Assembly (NCBI GenBank): GCA_038502055.1
Contig: JAXRKN010000043.1
Location: forward strand, 744,001 to 808,000
DNA: 64,000 nt
Direction: 5' to 3'
Origin: Tanytarsus gracilentus
Lineage: Eukaryota > Arthropoda > Insecta > Diptera > Chironomidae
Position 1 is the stretch's first letter. Each line of letters begins with the position of its first letter. This document shows positions 55,701 to 64,000 of this stretch, piece by piece. Position numbers and translations under genes: made by a program. The notes under the pieces were generated by a model that worked only from the letters and a program-made list of their open reading frames with translations, did no database searches and had not been told where the DNA came from.

Positions 55701-56812
55701 AATATCAAATCAAATTTATTAGGAAAATGGATTAATTTTTGAACTTATCAATGAAGTAAAAATATAAACAAGATTTTACTTGTCAACTTTGACATCAAGT
55801 AGAAAACTTTCATAATAAAATAAAAAGAAAATTAATAGTTTTTCGATAGATTTCATTCATCAGCTACAAACTAAATCGTTAATTATTTCTCAATGCTAGT
55901 AAACTAATTAAAATTTCTTTCTTTCTTTTCTAGGTTATGGCAGTGTAACTCCTCACAGTCAATGGGGTCGTTTAGGTAAATAAACCACTCGAAAAAAATA
56001 TGCAAACAACTTGACTCGTATTTAATCTCTCTCTCTCTCTCTCTCTCTCCTCAATAGCGGCACTTCTCTATGCAATCTTTGGCATCCCAATAATCCTGCT
56101 TTATCTCTCGACTATGGGTGAGGCATTGTCGAGTGCAATGCGGTGCATTTTCAAGCGCTTACGTGCAACATCACCATCGAAAAGCAACTCATCGTCAAAC
56201 TCGAATAGTACCTCCTCGTCGACCACAACACCATCGTCGTCCACATCAAATAACATCCTCAGCGGTAGCGTTGTTGATCCAACAACGACATCGGTGACAG
56301 CCGTGTCAAACAATAATAATAAAAGTAAAATTATGGAGGCCGAAAAGCGGCAATACGCGAGCTGGAATCATAGCGGCGGTGACGGTGGGGGTGGTTACAA
56401 TAACAATTATTTGTCAACTAGCATTACGATCGGTAGTAGTGGGCGACATAAGAAGCAAAAGCAGTCAGCTGTGCCAATATCGATTTGTATAATGATTCTC
56501 ATCTGCTACATAACATGCGGTGCCGCCGTCTTTCACGAACTCCAAAAGTGGGGTGTCCTCGAGAGTATTTACTTCTGCTTTACCGCACTCAGCACGATAG
56601 GCTTTGGCGACTTACAGCCGAAGAATGAACTCGGCATGTATGTTGCGAGCGCATACATAATCATGGGCATGGCCATTGTTGCGATGTGCTTCAGTCTAAT
56701 ACAGACAGAATTAATCATTTTGATGCGAAAATTTCACAATGCACACGACACGTCGCATCATGACGATGAAATTACATTAGCAAATGTTACAATAACGCCA
56801 ATAAAGTCTTGA
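46721..56812 (+). CDS. Two-pore-domain (K2P) potassium channel, six exons, 447 aa to first stop
   Basis: Second K2P leak-channel subunit. Exons: 46721-46889, 47582-47735, 48697-48793, 50079-50205, 55934-55975, 56058-56812; all GT-AG; 1344 nt in frame. The N-terminus is Ser/Pro-rich with a CCCRK cluster (possible acylation site); M1 about residues 57-74; a long acidic cap loop; pore 1 TTIGYGS (GYG 183-185); M2 about 196-214; a roughly 115-residue Ser/Thr/Asn- and Gly-rich M2-M3 linker (about 230-330); M3 about 335-354; pore 2 STIGFGD (GFG 378-380); M4 about 391-412; a cytoplasmic tail ending TPIKS. Both filters are intact. The intron inside the first filter Gly codon (phase 1) is at the same place as in the first K2P gene. 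The last codon is a TGA after which the frame stays open for 135 codons (separate entry). The orthologue is not assigned. Confidence 0.93.
47130..47300 (-). pseudogene. Decayed ionotropic receptor gene fragment in K2P intron 1
   Basis: Minus-strand translation gives VFSVQDLKFSFVIWL (about 47205-47260), matching VFGFQDLKFGFVIWL at the start of TM3 in the IR gene at 22651-24568. Upstream of it are two stop codons, at positions equivalent to the ELRP...PKVF stretch; downstream a degenerate piece (about 47130-47160) resembles the MGLIGL block after TM3. No intact frame, start or other IR exons surround it. It lies in intron 1 (46890-47581) of the second K2P gene, antisense to it. Decay by point changes and small indels fits a dead duplicate. 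Confidence 0.72.
50206..55933 (+). other. Intron 4 of the second K2P gene (5.7 kb)
   Basis: Runs from the donor after ACG ATA G at 50205 to the acceptor TTTTCTAG ending 55933. It splits the first selectivity filter. It is AT-rich without a gene, palindrome or repeat copy that I recognise. It may hide alternative exons encoding variants of the pore segment, but I found no second GYG-coding exon. Confidence 0.8.
55934..55975 (+). other. 42-nt microexon carrying the first selectivity filter
   Basis: Encodes GYGSVTPHSQWGRL: the GYG filter and the extracellular turn into M2. It is flanked by a 5.7-kb intron on the left and an 82-bp intron on the right (55976-56057), the latter with a (CT)n tract that serves as its polypyrimidine tract. 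Both boundaries are phase 1, so skipping would keep the frame but delete the filter. Confidence 0.88.
56024..56050 (+). repeat. (CT)n tract in intron 5 of the second K2P gene
   Basis: About 13 CT repeats just upstream of the CAATAG acceptor at 56057. It acts as the polypyrimidine tract of this splice site; its length may vary between individuals. Confidence 0.85.
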
Positions 56813-57220
56813 CATAGACCGAACGATCTCATTTTAACCGATTACAATTCTTTACCGCGAACGCCACGTGGCAGCATGATCACGGGGTTTAGTCGTAATA
56901 CGCCCGTAAGACGCTCGGCGGGCATTCTCGAGAGTCAAATGGAGTACTTTGTACCGCGGAGTGTGAGTGAATTTAATTTGAGTGGCGTCGGTGACCTCGC
57001 ACTTCCTCTACCGCCGCCACCAAAACGCATTCAACAGACAATTGTTCCTATTACGCCAATGACAAATCCACTAATGACGATACAACAGAAGCCGCGTGAA
57101 AAAATGGTCACATTTGAGGATGAGTCGGCAACAATGCAGAAATGTCCACATGGCGTGCCAGCAACGCCGTCGAGAAAAACAAACCCAGTTCAGCCAATTA
57201 TCGGCGATGTGTTTATGTGA
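56813..57220 (+). CDS. In-frame 135-aa extension of the second K2P channel (probable stop-codon readthrough)
   Basis: Directly after the TGA at 56810-56812 the same frame continues without a stop to TGA at 57218-57220. It has coding character: GC-rich codons against AT-rich surroundings, and blocks such as LTDYNSLPRTPRGSM, SVSEFNLSGVGDLALPLPPPP, EKMVTFEDESA and CPHGVPATPSRK that read like a structured-motif channel tail. The stop is followed by C (TGA-C), the leakiest context known for insect readthrough. A joined product would be about 583 residues, with a proline-rich segment and a C-terminal VFM that could be a class II PDZ ligand (inference). A short intron removing the stop is unlikely: candidate GT/AG pairs around it would be far below normal intron size or break the frame. 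A sequencing error or strain-specific nonsense change remains possible. Confidence 0.75.
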   Translation, partial: HRPNDLILTDYNSLPRTPRGSMITGFSRNTPVRRSAGILESQMEYFVPRSVSEFNLSGVGDLALPLPPPPKRIQQTIVPITPMTNPLMTIQQKPREKMVTFEDESATMQKCPHGVPATPSRKTNPVQPIIGDVFM

Positions 57221-57979
57221 CGTGATGAGATGTTAGGCTTAGTAGGATGAGATGAGACTGACATGACATAAGTGAGACTTGTGTCCTGTGTAAGCATCAA
57301 CTAATTAATTGTAAGAATCCATTATCGGTTGCTAATTATGTTCGAAGGGATTTTTATGTGATCAAAAAGTTGCGTAAATTTTTCCTGAAATATGGCGAAG
57401 AATTTTCATAATCATTCCACGAGGCAATTTAATGATATTAAGTGAGAAAATATTTTACGATCCCTTCGCGAGCAAATGAAAGCTAAATTACTTCCACAAC
57501 TATGAACTCAATTCTATCGTCTTTTTTGGATGAGGAAACTTTTATCACCTTTTTCATGGTCTTTTAATAATTCTCTTTCGCTTCGCATCCAACACCTCCG
57601 AACCATCATCGAAGAACTAAATTAGATTTATGATAATTGAATTCATGGGAATTTAATTTAATTTATTTCTCAAAAAAATTTATTTTCTCTCGCCTGTCTT
57701 TTAATTTCATCGACAGTTGGAAGTGAAAATAACCAATTTGTGAAATCGAGATATAGTTTATTATAAAATCATTTTATTAAAATGCAGGAAAAATTATTTT
57801 CACGCTAGATTTGATATTTTCTCGTTTTTATCTTCCGAGAAAGTTTTCTTCTTACCTTCATTATTCATTTTTCATCGCGACAACTTTACGAGAAAAATTT
57901 TCTTAGGTTATGTCAACATAAATTTTTTTTTTCAAATTCACCTTGCGATGTCATCGAGAATGATAAAATTTTGAGCTTA
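57221..57979. other. 3' flank of the second K2P gene
   Basis: AT-rich sequence after the second stop codon; composition drops abruptly from the GC-richer coding stretch to non-coding. It probably includes the 3' untranslated region. I see no convincing polyadenylation signal close to either stop, so the 3' end could run into the transposon-like element. Confidence 0.5.
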
Positions 57980-59360
57980 GGGTGGGTGTATATTATTTAT
58001 GAGTAAAACTGTAAAAGTCAACAAAGAAGTCCATTTTTTCTTACTTCCAATGACTCAATTCTCAATATTTAGGTATTTTTAAAAACCTCATGTGTTTATC
58101 TTTAATTTGAGACATTTGTAAAAGTTCTATGAGACTGGGATCATGTCTAAAATGGTCTCTCTTTTGTGTATAGAATTTGTGAGTTGATGTTTATAATTTG
58201 TGAGTAAAAGTGTCTACAATTTGTGAGTTAAACTTTGAAAAATCATTAAACCTGTAAATCACTGTCAATGAAATAAATTTTTGGGATGTAATTTTTCAGA
58301 AACATATGAAATTGTGGAAAAAAAATATTTTGTCACTGATAAAGCTGCTTATGGCTCTGTCTATGCTGGAAACTCTCTGTTTTAATGCAAATTAACTCAT
58401 TTTACATGATTTTTACATGATAAATTCAAGTTTAAACGAAATAATTAAATTTTTAAGAATTTTCCTTGAGACTCCTCGTTTAAGGCATGCTCAAAAGGTA
58501 CACAAAATGATAGCTAGGGTATTAATGCATTCCCAAGTGTAAAATAAATTAATTATTTATATTTTGCGGCTTTTGATATTGATGACAAATGAAAAGAAAA
58601 TTAAAAAAATAAAGGATTTTTATTTTTACGTTCCTTAGTGTCACTTCCGATCAAAGTCTTATCTAGTAATCAGTTTATGAGCTTAAAATAATTCTGTAAT
58701 AGTACTAATGATGGCACAATCTTCTGCAGAGCTTAAAAATTTTATTTTATTTCTAAAGAATTTTTTGAAAAAAATATTTGTTGGATATTGGTTCCGCTGG
58801 ATCTAAGTTACTCTGGATCTTGGTTCCTTTGCATGTTTATTTTAAAAATAATTTATTAGCAAATATAAAAAAGATAAGGATTCTTGTAAAATATAAGTTT
58901 TATTTTTCTTTCAATAACTGCACTCACTTGTAGGTGCCTCTTATTTAATCGCTTCCAACATTGATTTTTTAACTAGCATTCTCCATCTTTATTTTTACTT
59001 AAATTTTTAAATTTTTCCTTAAATCTCGTTGCGCAATCAAATGAGATATTTTTGGATTTACTGGCAGTGCCACTGGCAGCGATCATGTCCATATTACAAA
59101 ACTATATCTTCATGTACCTTATTGAATTCGTAATTAAATGGTTAATCGATTGGTGTGGATATTTTTTGAGTCATGTCCATCATTTTCTTAATATTTTTTG
59201 TTTTCTTGATGGCGCTGTCTGAAAACGATTGGTTAAATTTTAAGCTATTGTTTTTGTGTCATCTTGTACTGCAAAGACCTAGTTACTACCTAGAATAGAG
59301 AAGCCATGGACAAGTTTAAGAGAGGTCATTTTGGGGAAGTCTCGGAGAAGATATCCTATA

Positions 59361-59511
59361 GAGGAACCAACTTCCAGCGGAGGAACCAACATCCAGCGGA
59401 GGAACCAACATCCAACTGAGGAACCAACATCCAGCTGAGGAACCAACATCCAGCGGAGGAACCAACATCCAGTGTAGGAACTAACATCCAGTACAAGCAC
59501 CAACATCAATG
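59361..59511. repeat. 19-bp tandem repeat array (about 8 units)
   Basis: Units of consensus GAGGAACCAACATCCAGCG start at 59361, 59380, 59399, 59418, 59437, 59456, with degenerate units near 59475 and 59494. On the minus strand it gives a frame rich in VGSS/WFLRWML repeats, which is a by-product of the array. A single related motif in inverse orientation (TTGGTTCCGCTGGAT) lies near 58790. Confidence 0.9.
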
Positions 59512-59790
59512 TCACTCGATTGCTGATCGAATTCCGAGTTCAACGATACCCATGAAGCCATATAAGAGAAAATTTGTATGGAAAATGGACATTAGAGCTG
59601 TCCGTGGCACGACCTATGGTCACTGCCCAAATAATTCCTAAAATAGCTGAAACTAGACCCTCAGAGCTACCATCTGGTGAAAACCTGAAGTCTCTAGCTG
59701 GTCCAGGGGCCGAGATCTCGAAGCCATAGACAGACAGACGGACGGAATCACGAGCATATAAGTGTTACACCACTTCGTGGGTTACACTAA
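59503..59790. mobile_element. Fragment of the 25.6-kb repeat family
   Basis: Matches 26000-26282 over its whole length: GAGTTCAACGATACCCATGA, AGCTACCATCTGG, CTCTAGCTGGTCCAGGG, a short GACG tract, then the right end ATCACGAGCATATAAG...GTGGGTTAC. The left half of the element, including its left inverted end, is missing; the 19-bp array abuts it. It lies inside the element 57980-60481. Confidence 0.85.
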
Positions 59791-60483
59791 AAAATATCTT
59801 CGCGATCTCGATGCTTCTATTGATCAAATAAGATATCACAACTGCTTTTAACTGCTTATTTGAGAATAAAGGACATTAGCATCAGTTTTGGTGCATGTCC
59901 GTCTAAAATCTATCTTCTCATTTGATTTGTATGGAGATAAAAATAGACATAGGCTGAATGCGCGGCGTTATATTTGGCCAAACAATGACAAAAATGATGC
60001 ATTATTCATGAAAAATCTCCTTTTTAAACCTAATTAATAAAAATTGTGGTGGAATTTTTCAAAGCCTACTTGACTAAAATTCACTCACAAATTATATACA
60101 CTTCTACTCACAAATTATAGACATCAGAAAAATTAATTTTTAGCGCACTTCCCGGTCATTTGATTTCCAATTTTTTTCATAAATAAATTGAGGAGATAGC
60201 CAGGAACTCAAAAATATTTTTTTCGAAAATGATCGGATTTCTTTTCATAGAAATATAGAAAGAATAAAATGAGGAATTAATGTATGGGAAATCTTATAAA
60301 GAGACTTTAAGGCATTTCCAAAGGCTCAATGTCTATCAAACCTTTTCTAAAATGAAGGGATCAATCTTAGCTTTAATTTTAATATTGGTTGTTACACACT
60401 TTAAAGGACAGACAAAAGAAAATACCCATTGATAAATTTACTCACAAATTATATGCACTCTTAAATAATATACACCCACCCTA

Positions 60484-63400
60484 TTTTTTTTAAATTCTGA
60501 ATTTGAGTTCTATTAAAATTGAAATAAATTCAAGCTTGAATAATCGAAATAAATTTGCATTCTGTTTTTCCTCATATAACACGTGTTTTTTTTTGAAAGT
60601 GAGATGAACTTTAAAATGATTTAATTTTATGGTTGATTTGAATTGCAATAATTGGATCGATTCGAGCTGATTGAGTTGGGAGTTGATGAGGAGGAAATAA
60701 AATTCGATTTGAATTTATATTGTTTGAATAAATTGTTGTTCAATTTAAAATTGATCTAAATTATTTTTAACGTACTTCTTAAATTTGAAAATAAATTAAA
60801 TTTAATAAATAATATTTAAAGCTATCAACTCTTGAAAATATTTCGATATTTTACCCAAACAGAGAAAGAAAGAAGAACGCCAAATCCACTCTTCCTCATA
60901 ATTTATTATCTCCAAAAGCTCTTTATCAAAAACTTTCCTTCCAAATCACGGATATTCCATAAAAAGTTTTAATCTTAGGTGTTTACATGAATAAAAATCA
61001 CCTTGCAGTATCGTCACGATGAGCCGAAATAGCTACGCGTTCATTAAATTAAAACTTTTTTCCTCCTCACTCAAACAAAAGAGAGAAAAGTTAATGGAAA
61101 GTTTCATAAAAAGGCCCATCGCCATAATCATTGTCAGTTATCATGTTCATGGCGTTCGGCACAGACATGCCTTATTAAAAGAGTTGAGATAGTAATTAAA
61201 GGAAATGAATGGCTGATATAATGAGAATGTGTCTGTGAGTGTCGCACGAATGAGAGAGAAAAAAGGTTTTTGTGCCTTTGGAGGGACATCAATCTTCAGC
61301 GTTAATGGAGTCAAACTAGCGAGAGGAAATTTTTAAACCCTCGAGAGAACTTTTTTACGAGTGCGAATATGAAGAAAATGAAATGCGAAGTGATTATAAA
61401 ATTTTTAATTGCTTTATTGCAATCCTTATTTCTTTCTCGCGCACGCCTCATAATGAGACATTTCTGCGCTACTAATTTCGGCTCTTTCGAAAAGTTTTAT
61501 GTTCTTTTTCTTGCGCTCATAAATTTAAAATTCCAAAGTGCTATCGCCACTCAGTAGAACTCTCAAAAAATTAGGCCTTTTCATCACTGCACTGACGTAG
61601 ACAATGACGAATGGAACTAAAAAAAAGTTTGAAATAAACAAAGAAGACATAAAGCCTATTTTGGAGCTTTTGGGTATTTTAGTTTTTGCTATATGTGCTT
61701 AATACATTTATCCCGTCAACCGAGTGGAGGATGAGAGAAAGTCAACTGTCATATTAAGTGAGTGATAGCATCCGAACATTTTTGACTCTTTTTTTCATCC
61801 ACATTTTACTCTCGGTCCAAACATCAAAATAAACGAGTAATGAAAAGTTTCTCGCTCTCTGGTTTTTTTCCTAAAAAACCACTGACCATTTTTAAACAAG
61901 TTTTTTCCTCTCTCTGCCGTTTGAATGACAAATCGTGTTTTAGGATATGAGTCGGAGCGACAGAAAGAAAATGAAAATGAAACAACCCTCATTATCTAAA
62001 AATTAAATAATGTCGAGTTGAAATTTTTATCCGGATTTGATGATGACCAGAGACTTTTTTTCTGAGAAGGGATTTTGCATTCGTTATATGACATTTTTTT
62101 CTCAAAATGTTTAATGCTTTTTTTGGCTACGTAACAATGTGGATTGAGGTTTAATTTTACATTTAAACTAATTGAGGTTTAACTGGGTTTCAGCGTTAAT
62201 TATGAATTAATAACAAAATAGAAAGCTTTCGTTTTTTATAGCAACTATTAGAGAGCTTTTAATTTTATAGTAAATCAAAATTAGTTCAACAAATTTCTTG
62301 AGTATAAATTTTTACTCCCCAACTATAATTCAACTTGATTGTCATCTAATTTGATTAAGTTTATGAGATTGAATCTGACATAAAAGTTCAGCACACAAAA
62401 AAGGAAAAGGAAAAATTTATGACAACTCAATGTTTGATCACATAAAAAATCGTTTAGTTTCTCTTCGACTGGAAATAAGAAAGAGAAGATTACGCAAAAA
62501 ATACTACAAGAGCATAAAGAAATTATTGCCGACTGATAAACCTCCACACGATTACGACACAATTGAGAGATTTTCCATTTGCTGATTTTGCATATTTAAA
62601 CTTCATTCGCAAATACTAAAGAAGGAAAGAAGTCATTGTGAAATCGTAAAAAAGGGAAGATCTCCTTACAGAAATAAGTTTTTTGTGTGTGTATATAAAA
62701 AATTCTTGTGTACATACTTAAAAAACCGACAAAGACATAAAGAGTCAAAGGCAGTCTTCGAAGATATTAAGATTAAATTTATTATATTACAACTGCTCTC
62801 AGTGTTTATATGCCATGGAAAATGTAAAAAAGGATGAACGAAAAAGAAGACAAACTTATTGAGGTACTGAGAAATGAAAAGAATAAATGCAAGGGATTAA
62901 AAATTTAAGGTGATTTTTCAAAAAATTTAAAATCAAATCATTTTTTAAATTTGTCATCTAAGTTTCATCCCTTGAATTTACTGAAAAATGAGAGAAGCAA
63001 CAAAAGAGAAGCAAAATTTAAATATTTGATAAGAAAATGACTCAATCTAGATAGTAAAAACATTTTAATCTCAATTTATTCTGGTTTAGAATGAGAAAAC
63101 TCATACTTCTGGTTTAAAGGAAACTCAAAAGGGTTTTTGTTTGTAAAGAAGAAATGAGATGAATGAGTAAATGAGTATCAAAACACACACAAGAAAAAAA
63201 TGACAATGAGAAAAGAAATTTTCATCCTTTTCATTCTCGAATCTCTTTTGAAAAGCTTAAAAATGTTTGTGTAAATATTTACAAGAAAATTTTAAGGAAA
63301 ATTAAATAATTTAGTGTAAAAAAATTCCTATTGATAAATAAAAATTGAGCATGAATGAAAAAGTTATTGAAATAAATAAAATGAAATTTTTGAAGAAATG

Positions 63401-63751
63401 TTCCGTAAATTGCTTTAATCCTCTTTTTATTTTTCAGAAATTAAATAAAATTGACTTCATCGCCTTTGTAATCTGAAGATTATTACACTGCGGCAAATTA
63501 ATGAGCATCGATAAATTTTCGTCGATAATTTCATTACAACATTGACGGCAACTTAACAGATTTTCATTGAAACAAAAATAAGCTTCTTAAATCCTCAACT
63601 GATGTCAATAAACCATTAAATGAGGCGTGCAATGATTAAACATTAATTAACCTTGGTATTAAATTTTTATTTTAAAAAATAATTGAAAAACAAGATGGGT
63701 CTGCAAACGGCGTTGCCATTTCCAATAGCTCCGCTGTCTTAGATTAGTACC
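60484..63751. other. Non-coding, no feature seen
   Basis: AT-rich sequence. The reading frames are short and low-complexity on both strands; no domain, splice-consistent exon chain or repeat copy was recognised. Confidence 0.55.
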
Positions 63752-64000
63752 CCATAGTTCTGAAAAATGGACATTAGTGGCACTCCTGGCCGACCATGAT
63801 GGACATTCCTCAAAAATCGTCAGTGTCAATCAATTCCTGATGCAATGACGAGTTCAACGACATACATGAAGCCATAGTTCTGAAAAATGGACATTAGTGG
63901 TACTCCTGGCCGGCCATGATGGACATTCTTCAAAAATCGTTAATGTCAATCGATTTCTGATGCAATGACGAGTTGAACGACATACATGAAGTCATAGTTC
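63752..64000. repeat. 120-bp tandem repeats of the dispersed family, running off the window
   Basis: Two complete units (GGACATTAGTGG starts at 63769 and 63889) and the start of a third (63991-64000) have an exact 120-bp period. They are related to the internal units at 25653-26066: shared CATAGTTCTGAAAAATGGAC, GGCCATGATGGACATTC and CGAGTTCAACGA. One internal frame that is open in the 25.6-kb copy is stopped here by TAG. The array continues past the end of the window. Confidence 0.88.

Larger units (their letters stand above)
57980..60481. mobile_element. Non-autonomous DNA transposon-like element with terminal and subterminal inverted repeats, TA flanks
   Basis: The left end GGGTGGGTGTATATTATTTA (57980-57999) is matched in inverse at 60457-60481, with about one mismatch over 25 bp. 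Both ends are bordered by TA (57978-57979 and 60482-60483), as expected for a TA target duplication of the Tc1/mariner type. A second inverted pair, 58186-58227 and 60084-60125, is about 42 bp long and contains repeated ATAATTTGTGAGT motifs, likely transposase-binding sites; a further copy of the motif lies at about 60439-60455. No transposase frame is present, so it is non-autonomous. Nested inside are a 19-bp tandem array and a fragment of the other repeat family. Confidence 0.8.

Noticed and set aside
56101..56313. Minus-strand frame rich in Asp/Val
   Set aside because: Mirror of the Ser/Thr/Asn-rich linker of the K2P exon on the plus strand.
56810..56812. TGA as a selenocysteine codon
   Set aside because: K2P channels are not known selenoproteins, selenoproteins are lost or few in many insects, and I saw no obvious SECIS-like structure after 57220. 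Readthrough in a TGA-C context is simpler.
56796..56817. Mini-intron removing the TGA (GTCTTGACATAG or the upstream GTTACA donor)
   Set aside because: The resulting introns would be about 12 or 35 nt, below usable insect intron size, or would break the frame of the extension.
59279..59515. Minus-strand 78-codon frame with repeated VGSS..WFLRWML
   Set aside because: Product of the 19-bp tandem array, not a gene.

Overview
The window is AT-rich nuclear DNA from an animal, almost certainly an insect and probably a fly (Diptera). The basis is short GT-AG introns, strongly AT-biased spacer DNA, and two divergent ionotropic receptor (IR) genes of the arthropod chemosensory type. A nematoceran (midge/mosquito-like) fly is a guess from composition and gene style; the sequence does not prove it. 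No bacterial-style operons, rRNA or CRISPR arrays were seen, and I recognised no tRNA by eye.

Layout: 1-5792 is the non-coding 5' flank. 5793-12406 (+) is a nine-exon two-pore-domain potassium (K2P) channel gene, 366 aa, with an almost perfect 254-bp-arm palindrome in its seventh intron (9984-10519). 12407-20442 is non-coding. 20443-22520 and 22651-24568 (both -) are two head-to-tail IR paralogues of 618 and 616 aa, 130 bp apart. 25585-26275 is a repeat element with short inverted ends, internal ~120-bp repeats and a GACG microsatellite; relatives lie at about 59503-59790 and 63752-64000. 26276-46627 is a long stretch with no gene I can support. 46721-56812 (+) is a second, six-exon K2P channel gene, 447 aa, whose frame stays open for 135 more codons after its TGA stop (to 57220). 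A decayed IR gene fragment sits in its first intron on the minus strand. 57980-60481 is a 2.5-kb non-autonomous DNA transposon-like element flanked by TA, carrying a 19-bp tandem array and a piece of the other repeat family. The rest is non-coding.

Biologically, the two K2P genes encode background (leak) K+ channel subunits that set resting membrane potential; the two IR genes encode ligand-gated receptor subunits probably expressed in sensory neurons. They are neighbours, and nothing in the sequence shows that they act together. The most interesting signal is the probable stop-codon readthrough in the second K2P gene: a UGA-C stop followed in frame by a GC-richer, proline-containing 135-residue extension with clear coding character. 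Exon models were built by hand from splice sites, frame continuity and protein similarity; transcription starts, UTRs and alternative exons are unknown.
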